Positions 34,159 to 44,119 of a stretch of DNA of 64,000 bases are shown in pieces. A program made the position numbers and the translations under genes. Every line of letters starts with the position of its first letter. Positions within the stretch are counted from its first letter, which is position 1. The notes beneath the pieces are model-generated. The model worked only from the letters and a program-made list of their open reading frames with translations. It was not told the DNA's origin and searched no databases. Origin of the DNA: Actinomycetales bacterium (GTDB taxonomy: Bacteria; Actinomycetota; Actinomycetes; Actinomycetales; Microbacteriaceae); NCBI GenBank assembly GCA_015654475.1, contig JAATGV010000037.1:1-64000 (forward strand). Reading direction: 5' to 3'.

Positions 34159-34635
34159 TTACCCCTTTGATTGATACGTGGTCGGTATGTCTGCGCTGAC
34201 GACGACGCTCGCACCACGCACTTCGATGACCCGCACCAGTGCGCCGACACCAAGCCCCTGAGGCTGCACCGAAAGCGTCCAGGTCTCGCCGTTCTCGAGG
34301 CGAACGAGTGGCAACTCGCCCGGGATCGAACTGTCGACCAGCTGGCCGCGAAGACCGACGATGGCATCGATATTCGTCACATCGTGCGACGTCTTGCTGC
34401 GCACAAGCCGAATCACCGGTGGGCGGACGAAAACAAGCAACGCGATGGCAACCGCCGCGAAGACAACCACTTCGACGATGAATGACACGCTCGACAACGA
34501 CACGAGAAGACTTGCAACGGCACTGACCGCTATCGCCGCAGCAGTCAGCTCGAGAGTAAACATTTCGATGACGCCGAAAATCAGAAACGCGGCCGCCCAC
34601 AGCAGCCACGTATTGTTGGCAATGTAGTCGACCAT
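34159..34635 (-). CDS. NfeD-like membrane protein
   Basis: A 158-residue protein with two to four hydrophobic helices in the first ~85 residues and a C-terminal soluble domain (about 90-158, DAIVGLRGQLVDSSI and LGVGALVRVIEVRG) that fits the OB-like fold of NfeD proteins. It is the short form with no protease domain. The ATG at 34635 follows GAGAGGGG by 6 bases. It precedes the SPFH gene by 4 bases, the typical NfeD-stomatin pair thought to organise membrane proteins or their turnover. Confidence 0.9.
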   Translation of the reverse strand: MVDYIANNTWLLWAAAFLIFGVIEMFTLELTAAAIAVSAVASLLVSLSSVSFIVEVVVFAAVAIALLVFVRPPVIRLVRSKTSHDVTNIDAIVGLRGQLVDSSIPGELPLVRLENGETWTLSVQPQGLGVGALVRVIEVRGASVVVSADIPTTYQSKG

Positions 34636-34739
34636 TGAGCGCCCCTCTCGATTGGTTTCTAACCTATCAGTACCCTGTGACACGGCGCGCGTCTAGCCGA
34701 CAACAAGCCCGCGATCCGTCGGACTGTGCTGCCACACAC

Positions 34740-36044
34740 CTACTGGAAGCGAGCCGAAACAGCCTCGCCATGTGCAGGCAAGTACTCCGCCTCGGCAAAC
34801 GCGACGATGCCATCCGCCAGTTCGCTGAGCCCCTCGCGCGTGTAATCGATGAGCTGCTGCGGGCGCAGGAAGCTGTATGCGCCGAGCGCAGCCGAGAATC
34901 GCGCCTGTCCCCCTGTCGGCAGCACATGGTTCGAACCAGACGAGTAATCGCCAAGGCTGACCGGCGAATATGCACCCAAAAAGATAGCCCCGGCATTGTC
35001 GATGCGCTCGGCAAGCGCATGCGGATCCGCAGTGTGCAACTCAAGATGTTCCGCGCCATAAGCGTTGGCGACATCGATTGCGGCGTCAAGGCTGTCGACA
35101 AGTATTGTGCCCGACTGAGGACCGGTCAGCGCGGTGATCGCACGCGCACTGTTCGGGGTGGCAGCGGCCCGAACGGCAATACGCTCGTCCACCGCACTGG
35201 CAAGCGCCTCGTCGGTGGTGACGAGAACAGAGCCGGCCTGCTCATCGTGCTCTGCCTGACTCAGCAGGTCGGCGGCGATGAGGTCGGGATCTCCGGTCGA
35301 ATCCGCGACGATCATGATCTCGGTCGGTCCCGCCTCGGCGTCGATGCCACAGACGCCACGCACAATCCGTTTGGCCGCCGCAACATAGATATTGCCTGGT
35401 CCGGTGATCACATCCACCGGATCCAGCCCAAGCTCAGGCACCCCATAGGCGAACGCCGCAATGGCACCGGCGCCCCCCATCGCAAACACGTGCTGCACCC
35501 CAAGAAGACCGCAGACAGCGAGAATGAGCGGATGGATGGCACCGCCGAAGTTGGCCTGGGCTGGCGAGGCCACCACAATCTCGGGTACACCAGCCACCTG
35601 GGCGGGAACCACGTTCATGATCACGCTCGACGGGTAGACAGCCTTGCCGCCCGGGACGTACAACCCGACGCGACGAACCGGCCGCCAGCGCTGGATAACG
35701 CGAGCGCCAGGAGCCAACTCCGTGACGACGGTGGAATGGACTTGAACCGCGGAGGCCTCGCGCTGCCGCCGGATCGACTCTTCGATGGCCGCGCGTAGCG
35801 CGGGATCGAGGTGGTCGACGGCCTCGTCGATATCCTGCGCAGGCACCGAGACGTGCCCAGAGGTGACGCCGTCAAACTGCTCCGCCTGACGGATAAGAGC
35901 CGCAGCACCATTTGCGCGCACATCCTCCATCAAGGGCATCGCCCGCGCCACGGCCTGCTCGACATCGAGCTCGGCGCGTGGCAGCGTGGCAAGGAGTGTG
36001 GCGTGATCGGTTTTCTGACCCCGGAGGTCGATCAGTCGAAGCAT
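34740..36044 (-). CDS. hisD: Histidinol dehydrogenase
   Basis: HisD oxidises histidinol to histidine with two NAD. The 434-residue protein shows GGKAVYPSSVIMNVVPAQVAG, EAGPTEIMIVAD and LLSQAEHDEQAGSVLVT; the last contains catalytic and zinc-ligand residues, and SGSNHVLPTGGQAR follows. The ATG at 36044 has only a weak upstream Shine-Dalgarno. It lies 5 bases after an unrecognised gene and more than 20 kb from the hisEGFI genes, so histidine genes are split between at least two loci. Confidence 0.97.
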   Translation of the reverse strand: MLRLIDLRGQKTDHATLLATLPRAELDVEQAVARAMPLMEDVRANGAAALIRQAEQFDGVTSGHVSVPAQDIDEAVDHLDPALRAAIEESIRRQREASAVQVHSTVVTELAPGARVIQRWRPVRRVGLYVPGGKAVYPSSVIMNVVPAQVAGVPEIVVASPAQANFGGAIHPLILAVCGLLGVQHVFAMGGAGAIAAFAYGVPELGLDPVDVITGPGNIYVAAAKRIVRGVCGIDAEAGPTEIMIVADSTGDPDLIAADLLSQAEHDEQAGSVLVTTDEALASAVDERIAVRAAATPNSARAITALTGPQSGTILVDSLDAAIDVANAYGAEHLELHTADPHALAERIDNAGAIFLGAYSPVSLGDYSSGSNHVLPTGGQARFSAALGAYSFLRPQQLIDYTREGLSELADGIVAFAEAEYLPAHGEAVSARFQ

Positions 36045-36049
36045 GACTT

Positions 36050-37330
36050 TCAGTCTAGCGGCGTGTGATCTTCCCTCGCCTCGACTTGCTCTTTGAAAGC
36101 GTGGCGATAGCGCCGAGCGGCGAGAAACAGAAGTGTTTGGGACGGAACGACCAAAACTACAAGCACGATCGCCGTGACAGGCCGGAAGGCAAGCCAACCA
36201 GCCTCTCCAGTCAGCAACCATCGAGTAATTTGTGTGATCCCTAAGAGAATGCACAGCGCGATATAAACAAGATGCGCCGTCGGATGATTATTCAGCCACC
36301 GTTGCGGTACCGCGTACCACTCAGCTCCGGAATAGTTGCGATCTGCTGAGCTACTTTCACCACCAACCGCAAGCAAGAACGACGCCTTGAGCACTGCGTG
36401 TCGGGTGGGCTCCACTGTTATCGCGGTCACGCCTTCGTCAGACCAGGTGCCGGTCGAGATCGCCTGCTTCACCCCAATTGGCAACCGAAGAAGATCGACA
36501 GCACGATCGAACCCGGTCGCAACGTCGTCATCTCGAGAAGCCGAGGCAAGCGCAGCAATGGACTCCTCCGAGAGGCTCCGCTCCTGCGCCAACGCCTCAA
36601 GGTTCTTGCAGCCCCACAACTCGTCTCGAAGAACGCTCGCGTAAGGATTCGTCGGCAAGCTCCAATCTGGGAAGAATGGCCGTCGAGGTGCGTCCGTCCA
36701 CGTCATGACTGCATATTCCTCTGCACCGGACTTCATCTCCCGTGAAAAATTGATGCTCCTGTCGCCGTCTGGCCATTGCACGCAGCAAATGAGGGCGGGG
36801 AAGAACTCACTCGATGGCATTGGGATAGCATCAGGAACCAAAATGACAATGTCCTCGCCATCGTCGATCACCGACACTTTTTCGTCCGTCGCCCCGGCTA
36901 ATAGCATGCCCATGGCACGAAGACCGGATTCCGTGGTCTGGGCGGATCGAAGGCGCGACCGAGGAACAACAATCACGGTATGTGCTTCAGCCACCGCACT
37001 TGCGTCGAGCACCGAATCGATGTCGTCGTCATCGTACAGCTCGTCTTCCGTCACCATCGAAAGACCGGTCAATTCACGCAGTTGCCGGTCGAGGAGGCCA
37101 ATATCGGGCAGCGGGATGGGGTCCGTTCCGGGTGGTGCGATAAAAACTCGCTCGTTTTTGTCGAGGCACAATCCAACGACTAGTCGATGGATCCCACCGA
37201 GAATCGTGTAAGAACTCCACCCAATAACGTGTCGGGCCGCGAAAAACTCTGCCGCTGCGGCTGCCAATTCAGGAGTAGCAGGTTCACGAGAATAAAACAC
37301 CTCAACATAAAAGTCGTCGACCGGATCCAT
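36050..37330 (-). CDS. Unrecognised protein with two C-terminal membrane helices
   Basis: I do not recognise this 426-residue protein. It has a long soluble N-terminal region with an acidic stretch (EDELYDDDDIDSV, about residue 95) and no catalytic motif I can name. Two hydrophobic helices lie at about 354-372 and 386-406, followed by a short charged tail. The soluble part would be cytoplasmic if the helices form a hairpin. I chose the ATG at 37330; a GTG seven codons upstream is possible. It lies 63 bases after dnaE and 5 bases before hisD, so it probably shares the hisD transcript. There is no sign of mobile DNA around it. Confidence 0.75.
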   Translation of the reverse strand: MDPVDDFYVEVFYSREPATPELAAAAAEFFAARHVIGWSSYTILGGIHRLVVGLCLDKNERVFIAPPGTDPIPLPDIGLLDRQLRELTGLSMVTEDELYDDDDIDSVLDASAVAEAHTVIVVPRSRLRSAQTTESGLRAMGMLLAGATDEKVSVIDDGEDIVILVPDAIPMPSSEFFPALICCVQWPDGDRSINFSREMKSGAEEYAVMTWTDAPRRPFFPDWSLPTNPYASVLRDELWGCKNLEALAQERSLSEESIAALASASRDDDVATGFDRAVDLLRLPIGVKQAISTGTWSDEGVTAITVEPTRHAVLKASFLLAVGGESSSADRNYSGAEWYAVPQRWLNNHPTAHLVYIALCILLGITQITRWLLTGEAGWLAFRPVTAIVLVVLVVPSQTLLFLAARRYRHAFKEQVEAREDHTPLD

Positions 37331-37393
37331 GTCGTCATTATCCGCTAACACAAACGGCCCGTGCCCCGCTGCGGCAGATATGCGGACATCCCA

Positions 37394-40300
37394 TTAGTCG
37401 AAGACAAGGCAATTCGAGCCGAGCAATGCCTTCAACTCTGCATACAAGTCGGCAGTCAATGTGACCTCGTAAGGGATCTCGAAAATCCGGGATGTGCCCC
37501 CCTCGCGGGTGAGTTTCAGCCTGACAGGAGTAGGGCCGACGTGCCGAACCAAAATGGCACCGAGCTCTTCGACAATTTCTTGCGTGGCCGCGATCTCGGG
37601 GATAGCCAAGACGAGCGGAAGATCGTGATCGGCCGTGTCGATGTCGGGAGAAAAGATCGACGCTGCGTGAAGCACGACCCCGTCATCACGCACGTTGACC
37701 CTTCCACGAATCACGACAATGGAGTCGGGAATCAGCGCCGGCGAGAACTCTTGATAAGTCTTGCCGAGGAAGAGCGCCTGCACCTCACCAGTGAAATCCT
37801 CGAGCACGACTGTCGCATACTCGTTACCACTGGCTCGTGCGATGCGTTTATTGACGCTTGTGAGCAGTCCCGCGAGGGTGACGGTCTCGCCGTCTTTAAT
37901 CCCTTCGCCCTCCGTAAGTTCGATGACACTCAATTGGGCGTGGCGCGAAAGCTTCGCTTCCAAACCGGCCAACGGATGGTCGGAGACGTACAGCCCGAGC
38001 ATTTCCCTCTCGAATGCCAACTTGTTGCGTTTCGACCACTCCGGCCGATCCGGAACCGACTGTCCGGTGCCGTCGAGCTCGAAGAGCCCACCAAAAATAT
38101 CCACTTGACCGTTTGCTTCGTTTCGCTTGAGCGCTGCCGCGGACTCCACGGCCTCCTCGTGCACTTCGAGCAGAGCCCTTCTGGTCGACCCCATCGTGTC
38201 GAACGCCCCCGCCTTGATGAGCGACTCCATCGTGCGCTTGTTGCACACCGAAATGGAGACCTTGGCGAGGAAATCGTGCATAGACGTGAATGCGCCTTTT
38301 GCGGTGCGGGATTCGACAATGTTGGCGACGACGTTCGCCCCGACATTGCGCACGGCACCAAGGCCGAATCGGACGTCCGCGCCAACGGCAGTAAAGCCGA
38401 GCGTCGATTCGTTCACGTCCGGCGGCAGCACGCGAATTCCCATCTTCCGGCACTCGTTGAGGTAAAGGCCGAGTTTGTCTTTGGCGTCCCCGACACTTGT
38501 CAGGAGTGCCGCCATGTATTCCGCTGGATAGTTCGCTTTGAGGTAGGCAGTCCAGTACGACAGGAGGGCGTATCCGACGCTGTGAGACTTGTTGAAGGCG
38601 TAGCCGGCAAATGGCTCAAGCGTGTCCCACAGCGTCTTGACCGCTTCGCTGGAATACCCGTTCTCGAGCGCGCCCTTCTCGAAGTTGGCGTACTGCTTGT
38701 CCAGCTCGGACTTCTTCTTCTTGCCCATCGCCTTGCGCAACAGGTCCGCCTGACCAAGCGAGAACCCGGCTACCCGCTGGGCCGCGGCCATGACCTGCTC
38801 CTGGTAGACGATCAGGCCATACGTCTCGCCGAGAATGTCGTGCAGCGATTCGTCCAACTCAGGATGGATGGGCGAGATATGTTGCAGCCCATTCTTGCGC
38901 AGAGCGTAGTTGGTGTGGGAGTTCATGCCCATTGGCCCGGGGCGGTATAGCGCGATCACCGCAGAGATGTCTTTGAACGAATCGGGGCGCATTTGCCTGA
39001 GCAGAGTTCGCATTGCGCCGCCATCGAGCTGGAACACACCAAGCGTGTCGCCGCGACCAAGCAACTCATAGGTCTTCTGATCGTCGAGAGCCAACTCACC
39101 AAGCACGAGTTCGTGACCAGTGTTCGCCGCGATCGCGTCAAGAGCGTCACCGAGAACGGTGAGGTTGCGCAAGCCGAGGAAATCCATTTTCAGGAGTCCC
39201 ATTTCCTCGCATTGCGGATAGGCGAATTGCGTAATGATTGCGCCATCGTCTTCGCGCCGCATCACAGGAATATGGTCTTGGAGCGGCTCGGCAGACATGA
39301 TCACACCCGCAGCGTGCACGCCCCACTGGCGTTTCAATCCCTCAAGCCCACGCGCAGTGTCGAGCACTTTCTGGTTGACCTCATCGGCGGCCACCAGCTC
39401 CCGGAACTCACTGCTCTCGGCATACCGATCAGAGTCGACGTCGAACAGTTCCGTCAGCGTGACTTCGTGACCCTGTACCGCCGGAGGCATTGCCTTGGTG
39501 AGCTTCTCCCCAACGGAATATGGATAGCCAAGCACGCGAGAGGCGTCTTTGAGCGCCTGCTTCGCTTTGATGGATCCATAGGTCACAATCTGCGCGACCC
39601 GGTCGTCCCCGTATCGTTCAGTCACATACTTGATGACCTCGGAGCGGCCGCGATCATCGAAGTCGACATCCACATCGGGCATGGAGATGCGCTCGGGGTT
39701 GAGAAAACGCTCGAAAAGAAGACCATGCTCGAGCGGATCGAGCTCCGTGATGCCCATGGCGTAGGAGACGATGGAACCCGCTGCGGAGCCACGACCCGGT
39801 CCGACGCGAACACCATTGTTTTTGGCCCACTCGATGAAGTCGGCGACAACCAAAAAATAACCGGGAAAACCCATCTTTTTGATGATGCCCACTTCGTAAT
39901 CGGCTCGCTCCCGATGCTCTGGCGAAATCCCGTCGGGGAACCTCTTGTGGAGTCCGCGCTCCACTTCTTTCTCGAACCAGGTGTATTCGGTCTCGGAGTC
40001 TGGCACGGGGAATCGTGGCATCAGGTCACGAGTCACGAAGTTCGTCTCGCAACGCTCGGCGATCAGCAGGGTGTTGTCGCACGCTTCGGGATGGTCACGG
40101 AACAAGGTGCGCATCTGCTGAGGAGACTTGAGATAAAACTCGTTCGACTCGAATTTGAATCGTTTGGGATCGTCGAGCGTCGAGGCAGACTGCACGCACA
40201 ACAGGGCCGCATGCGAGCTGGCATCCTCCGCATGCGTGTAGTGCAGGTCATTGGTCGCCAGCAACGGCAAATCCAGTTCCTTGGCGAGTTTGATCAGGTC

Positions 40301-40909
40301 GGTGATGGTGCGGCGCTCGACCTCGATTCCGTGATCCATGATCTCGGCAAAGAAGTTCTCTTTCCCGAAAATGTCGCGGAACTCGGCAGCCGCGGCAACA
40401 GCTTCGCGGTACTGCCCCATACGCAAACGCGTCTGAACCTCGCCACCGACACAGCCCGTCGTGGCGATGACGCCCTTGCTGTATTTCGAAAGAAGTTCGC
40501 GGTCCACCCGCGGCTTGAAATACTGCCCCTCGATCGATGCGAGCGAAGCCATTTTAAATATGTTGTGCATGCCTTCGTTGTTCTCAGAAAGCAGGGTCAT
40601 GTGGGTATAGGCACCGCGACCAGACACGTCATCCCCCTGGCCGTCGCCCCACTGCACCCGAGTCTTGTCGGTTCGGTTGGTGCCCGGCGTGACGTACGCC
40701 TCGATGCCGATGATCGGCTTGATCCCCTTGGCACTCGCTGTCTTATGGAACTCGTATGCGCCGAACAGCTGACCGTGGTCAGTGATGGCAATCGCGGGGC
40801 TTCCCTGCCGCACCGCCTCATCGATGAGGGGCCCGACTTTGGCGGCGCCGTCGAGCATCGAGTACTCGCTGTGCACGTGCAAATGCACGAATGAATCGTT
40901 CTGTGACAC
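37394..40909 (-). CDS. dnaE: DNA polymerase III alpha subunit
   Basis: The 1,171-residue replicative polymerase starts with a PHP domain that keeps metal-binding residues (FVHLHVHSEYSMLDGAAK, AITDHGQLFGAYEF). The polymerase core has VGPGRGSAAGSIVSYAMGI and the active-site acids in PDVDVDFDDRG. Thumb, fingers, helix-hairpin-helix and OB-fold regions follow. The intact PHP domain suggests built-in proofreading, as in mycobacterial DnaE1. The start is a GTG at 40909. It follows the RluA-type gene by 62 bases. Confidence 0.98.
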   Translation of the reverse strand: MSQNDSFVHLHVHSEYSMLDGAAKVGPLIDEAVRQGSPAIAITDHGQLFGAYEFHKTASAKGIKPIIGIEAYVTPGTNRTDKTRVQWGDGQGDDVSGRGAYTHMTLLSENNEGMHNIFKMASLASIEGQYFKPRVDRELLSKYSKGVIATTGCVGGEVQTRLRMGQYREAVAAAAEFRDIFGKENFFAEIMDHGIEVERRTITDLIKLAKELDLPLLATNDLHYTHAEDASSHAALLCVQSASTLDDPKRFKFESNEFYLKSPQQMRTLFRDHPEACDNTLLIAERCETNFVTRDLMPRFPVPDSETEYTWFEKEVERGLHKRFPDGISPEHRERADYEVGIIKKMGFPGYFLVVADFIEWAKNNGVRVGPGRGSAAGSIVSYAMGITELDPLEHGLLFERFLNPERISMPDVDVDFDDRGRSEVIKYVTERYGDDRVAQIVTYGSIKAKQALKDASRVLGYPYSVGEKLTKAMPPAVQGHEVTLTELFDVDSDRYAESSEFRELVAADEVNQKVLDTARGLEGLKRQWGVHAAGVIMSAEPLQDHIPVMRREDDGAIITQFAYPQCEEMGLLKMDFLGLRNLTVLGDALDAIAANTGHELVLGELALDDQKTYELLGRGDTLGVFQLDGGAMRTLLRQMRPDSFKDISAVIALYRPGPMGMNSHTNYALRKNGLQHISPIHPELDESLHDILGETYGLIVYQEQVMAAAQRVAGFSLGQADLLRKAMGKKKKSELDKQYANFEKGALENGYSSEAVKTLWDTLEPFAGYAFNKSHSVGYALLSYWTAYLKANYPAEYMAALLTSVGDAKDKLGLYLNECRKMGIRVLPPDVNESTLGFTAVGADVRFGLGAVRNVGANVVANIVESRTAKGAFTSMHDFLAKVSISVCNKRTMESLIKAGAFDTMGSTRRALLEVHEEAVESAAALKRNEANGQVDIFGGLFELDGTGQSVPDRPEWSKRNKLAFEREMLGLYVSDHPLAGLEAKLSRHAQLSVIELTEGEGIKDGETVTLAGLLTSVNKRIARASGNEYATVVLEDFTGEVQALFLGKTYQEFSPALIPDSIVVIRGRVNVRDDGVVLHAASIFSPDIDTADHDLPLVLAIPEIAATQEIVEELGAILVRHVGPTPVRLKLTREGGTSRIFEIPYEVTLTADLYAELKALLGSNCLVFD

Positions 40910-40971
40910 GGATGGCTTTCGATGAGTTGGGTTTGTCCATTCATCCTAAGACCTCGGAAGTCCAACAGCGG

Positions 40972-41892
40972 TTAGGTGTCGGCTATTGCCTTGAGCGCGC
41001 CCTGCAAGTCGTCAGGATAAGAACTGGAGAACTGCACAAGCTCAGTTGTCGCCGGGTGAACGAACGATAACGACACAGCGTGGAGCCACTGCCGTTCGAG
41101 GCCAAGCCTGCGCGAAAGCGTCGGGTCTGCGCCATAAAGTGGGTCGCCGACCAGCGGATGCCTCTGGCTCGCCATGTGCACACGTATCTGGTGCGTCCGC
41201 CCCGTCTCCAGCGTGACTTCAACGAGGCTCGCGAAACGGAACGCTTCGAGAGTCTTGTAGTGCGTCGCGGCAGGCCGGCCATCGGCGACGACGGCAAATT
41301 TCCAGTCATGGGCCTGGTTTCGGCCGATTGGTGCATCGATGGTTCCGTTGAGGGGATCGAGTTGGCCCTGTACAAGAGCGTGGTACACCTTGTGCACTGT
41401 TCGTTCTTTGAAAGCCCTTTTGAGCACGCTGTACGCCCGCTCGCTCCTGGCGACGACCATCAGGCCGCTCGTGCCGACATCCAGCCGCTGAACAATGCAA
41501 TTGCGTTCTGGCGGGCCACCCGCCGCAACGGTGATACCAAGCGCTGCGAGTGCGCCGAGCACCGTTGGCCCGGACCAGCTCGTCGCCGGGTGAGCCACGA
41601 CGCCGACCGGCTTGTCGACAACGACGATGTCATCGTCGAGATGCACGATCGTCAGCCCGTCAACCGGGGTCTCGACAACCCGAAGCGGCTCTGCCTCCGT
41701 CCAAGTCACGTCAAGAATGTCGCCGGAAAGCACACGGTCTGACTTGGTCAGTACCTGCCCGTTCGAGAGCACGGTGCCCGCAGCGAGCACGCCCTGTGCA
41801 GTAGTTCGGCTGAACCCGAGGAGCCGGGAAAGCGCCATGTCGGCACGTTCACCATCGAGCCCCTCCGGCACAGGAATCATGCGAGTTGGCAC
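40972..41892 (-). CDS. RluA/RluD-family pseudouridine synthase
   Basis: The 306-residue protein converts specific uridines in large rRNA to pseudouridine. An N-terminal S4-like RNA-binding region (about 15-65) precedes the catalytic domain, which has [11 protein letters not shown] and the catalytic Asp in [22 protein letters not shown] and [10 protein letters not shown] complete the family pattern. I chose the GTG at 41892, with AGGAA 7 bases upstream and only one base after the lspA stop. RluD is the closest family name, but the exact target cannot be told from sequence. Confidence 0.94.
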   Translation of the reverse strand: MPTRMIPVPEGLDGERADMALSRLLGFSRTTAQGVLAAGTVLSNGQVLTKSDRVLSGDILDVTWTEAEPLRVVETPVDGLTIVHLDDDIVVVDKPVGVVAHPATSWSGPTVLGALAALGITVAAGGPPERNCIVQRLDVGTSGLMVVARSERAYSVLKRAFKERTVHKVYHALVQGQLDPLNGTIDAPIGRNQAHDWKFAVVADGRPAATHYKTLEAFRFASLVEVTLETGRTHQIRVHMASQRHPLVGDPLYGADPTLSRRLGLERQWLHAVSLSFVHPATTELVQFSSSYPDDLQGALKAIADT

Positions 41893-41893
41893 G

Positions 41894-42550
41894 TCAATTT
41901 TCCTGAGTGATGGGTTTTTCGTCCTGGCCAGACTCTGGGTTCGGGCGCTCTGCACTCGACGAGCCGGTCGACTCGTCTACGTCTGCGGCGTCTGTCGTCG
42001 CGTCGGCATCCACAGCGTGTGGGCGGGTGCCTTCGACTGTGACGCCTCTGACAATGAGAATCACAAAAACGACCACCGCAGCAGTGATGAACACATCCGC
42101 CATGTTGAAGATTGCAAAATACTTGACCTGGATGAAGTCGACGACGACGCCCTGTCCAAAAGGCCTACCGACCGGTGCACCTTGCTTAGGTACGAGTCTG
42201 TCAGAGAGGTTGCCAAGTGTGCCGCCGAGCAATAGGCCGAGGCCGAGCGCCCAACCGAAGCTTCGCAGGCGTCGCGCCACCCAGATGATGCCGACCACAA
42301 CGGCGAGTGCGATGAGCGAGAATACCCAGGTCACACCGCCGGCGAAGCTGAATGCAGCACCCGGATTGAAAACCAGGGTGAACGAGAGCAGGTCGCCAAT
42401 GACGGCCACAGGATATCCGACGTCGAGTCGAGACAGCGCCAGCATTTTGGTGCCGAAATCAACGACAAACGCCGAGGCAGCAACCACACTCAGGATAACG
42501 AATGCGGCATATCCTCGACGTCTAATCGCCGTGCGCGTGGAATGCTCCAC
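41894..42550 (-). CDS. lspA: Lipoprotein signal peptidase
   Basis: LspA cleaves the signal peptide of diacylated lipoproteins at the membrane. The product is 218 residues with four hydrophobic helices. The catalytic aspartates lie in [15 protein letters not shown] and MADVFI, and the family motif [11 protein letters not shown] is present. The last ~45 residues form an acidic Asp/Thr/Ser-rich tail, longer than the minimal enzyme. The start is a GTG at 42550, 9 bases after divIVA. It lies one base before the pseudouridine synthase gene, a common pairing. Confidence 0.95.
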   Translation of the reverse strand: MEHSTRTAIRRRGYAAFVILSVVAASAFVVDFGTKMLALSRLDVGYPVAVIGDLLSFTLVFNPGAAFSFAGGVTWVFSLIALAVVVGIIWVARRLRSFGWALGLGLLLGGTLGNLSDRLVPKQGAPVGRPFGQGVVVDFIQVKYFAIFNMADVFITAAVVVFVILIVRGVTVEGTRPHAVDADATTDAADVDESTGSSSAERPNPESGQDEKPITQEN

Positions 42551-42559
42551 TCGCGAGAT

Positions 42560-43165
42560 CTACTTGTTCGCGTCGCCGGCGAATGGTGCCGAGAACGTTC
42601 CTGACGACTCAAGCAGCGAAAGCTGGCTATCGATGAACGACTTGAGCTTCGAGCGATAATCACGCTCGAAAACTCGCAGTTCGTCGATGTTCTGCTCAAG
42701 AACGGCTTTCTGCTGTTCAAACTGCTGAATCTGCTGGCGATGGGTGGCCTCTGCTTCAGATACGAGACGTGCTGCGGTGGCCTCGCCCTCGGCGATGAGC
42801 GCGTCTCGCTTCTGCAGGCCCTCGCGGACATGTTCTTCATGAAGACGACGAGCAAGCTGCAGCAAGTTTGTGGCGTTCTCCGAATCGAGCTCCGGGCTCT
42901 CGCTGACCGGTTGCACTGGAGGCGTGACGGCCTGAGCAGGTGCGGCAGCCTCTTCAGCAAGAAGTGGAGCCTCGGCGGCGGCCACCGGCGCACCCTGTTC
43001 TGCAGCAGAAAGGCGCTGACGAAGATCCTCATTTTCATGAGTGAGGCGGCGCAATTCACCAACGACCTCGTCTAAGAAGTCATCGACCTCATCCTGGTCG
43101 TAGCCTTCGCGAAACTTCGTTGTCTGGAAGCGCTTATTGACGACGTCTTCGGGAGTCAAAGCCAT
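42560..43165 (-). CDS. divIVA: Polar growth/division scaffold DivIVA (Wag31-like)
   Basis: DivIVA is a coiled-coil protein that marks negatively curved membrane and organises polar growth in Actinobacteria. The 201-residue product has the N-terminal membrane-binding module MALTPEDVVNKRFQTTKFREGY in its usual form, followed by an Ala/Pro/Glu-rich linker (about 55-95). A second coiled coil spans about 100-185. It lies at the end of the division cluster, 90 bases after yggT, as in other Actinobacteria. Confidence 0.96.
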   Translation of the reverse strand: MALTPEDVVNKRFQTTKFREGYDQDEVDDFLDEVVGELRRLTHENEDLRQRLSAAEQGAPVAAAEAPLLAEEAAAPAQAVTPPVQPVSESPELDSENATNLLQLARRLHEEHVREGLQKRDALIAEGEATAARLVSEAEATHRQQIQQFEQQKAVLEQNIDELRVFERDYRSKLKSFIDSQLSLLESSGTFSAPFAGDANK

Positions 43166-43255
43166 CTCTTATTCACCTTCACAATCTATCATTCGGGGAA
43201 ACCCCCCACAGTTTTCCTGTCGCAGTTGCCACTCACGTGGCGACCCTTCGCCTAC

Positions 43256-43570
43256 CTACCTTAGTGCCGCAACCACGTTCAGCAGGAGCGAACACGACAA
43301 AAGCGTCAAAAGGAGCCCAAAATCTAGGGCGAACCCACCGAACCGAACCTGAGGAATCAGCCTACGAAATAGTTTAATCGGGGGGTCGGTCAATGTGAAT
43401 ATGATCTCTAATACAACCACCCAACCACGCCGAGGCGTCCAGCGCGGATTAACCGACATGACAAGGTCTGCAACAAATCTCGCCCAAACCACAAGCACAT
43501 AAAGATAGATTGCGTAATAAATAATTCCCGCGATCAATGACACCGCGGGGTTTGTTTCGGTTCCGATCAC
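43256..43570 (-). CDS. YggT family membrane protein
   Basis: The 104-residue protein has two main hydrophobic regions (about 10-38 and 80-102) separated by WTPRRGWVVVLEIIFTLTDPPIKLFRRLIP, which contains the TDP.....R.IP pattern of the YggT family. The start GTG overlaps the sepF TGA (GTGA). The family has an unclear role in membrane or osmotic homeostasis and is conserved between sepF and divIVA. Confidence 0.94.
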   Translation of the reverse strand: MIGTETNPAVSLIAGIIYYAIYLYVLVVWARFVADLVMSVNPRWTPRRGWVVVLEIIFTLTDPPIKLFRRLIPQVRFGGFALDFGLLLTLLSCSLLLNVVAALR

Positions 43571-44031
43571 CGTTCAGCGAAAAATGCTGGATCCTCCGAC
43601 GATGCACCATCTGCAGACGACTGCCCCGAGACAGTCACATACGACGGCGAAAGGAGAAACACCTTTGGGGTGACCCGCTCAATTTTGCCAAGCAGGCCGG
43701 ACGCGAGGCCCGATGAAAAGTCAATCAAGCGACGTGCGTCTGGTTCGGACATTTGGGCGAGACTGATGATCACAGGCACACCGTCGCGAAAGCTTTCTGC
43801 GATTAGCTGAGCGTCTGCATACTTCTTGGGGTACACCGTGAGGATTTCATTCATCTCGGGGGAAACCGCCTTTCCTGATGGACGCCGAAACTGCGTGACA
43901 GTCGGCTTTGCGGCCGCTTGCTGAGCCGAAACCACAGGCTGGACGGGCGCAACCGAGGCCTCGTCCTCTTCCATGAGGTTCTCCTCGGCGAGTCCGAGGT
44001 ACTCGAGGGTCTTGCGGAATGCGTGCGCCAT
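43567..44031 (-). CDS. sepF: Cell division protein SepF
   Basis: SepF tethers FtsZ to the membrane and is the main membrane anchor of the Z-ring in Actinobacteria, which lack FtsA. The 154-residue protein has an N-terminal amphipathic segment (AFRKTLEYLGLAE), a variable linker, and the SepF core with YPKKYADAQLIAESFRDG and GLASGLLGKIERVTPKVFLL. The ATG follows a near-perfect AGGAGG. It lies 88 bases after ftsZ; the ylmE and pgeF genes that often sit in this gap are absent. Confidence 0.97.
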   Translation of the reverse strand: MAHAFRKTLEYLGLAEENLMEEDEASVAPVQPVVSAQQAAAKPTVTQFRRPSGKAVSPEMNEILTVYPKKYADAQLIAESFRDGVPVIISLAQMSEPDARRLIDFSSGLASGLLGKIERVTPKVFLLSPSYVTVSGQSSADGASSEDPAFFAER

Positions 44032-44119
44032 TTTTCCTCCTAGCGGTTGCCTGTACTGAGGCTAATGCCCCGACCAGGCGTTTACGTGGATTTCGCGATT
44101 CGGATCCGACCGTGTCGCC

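Noticed and set aside
38993-40894. 633-codon plus-strand frame opposite dnaE
   Set aside because: Antisense of the PHP and polymerase core of DnaE; no independent gene signals.
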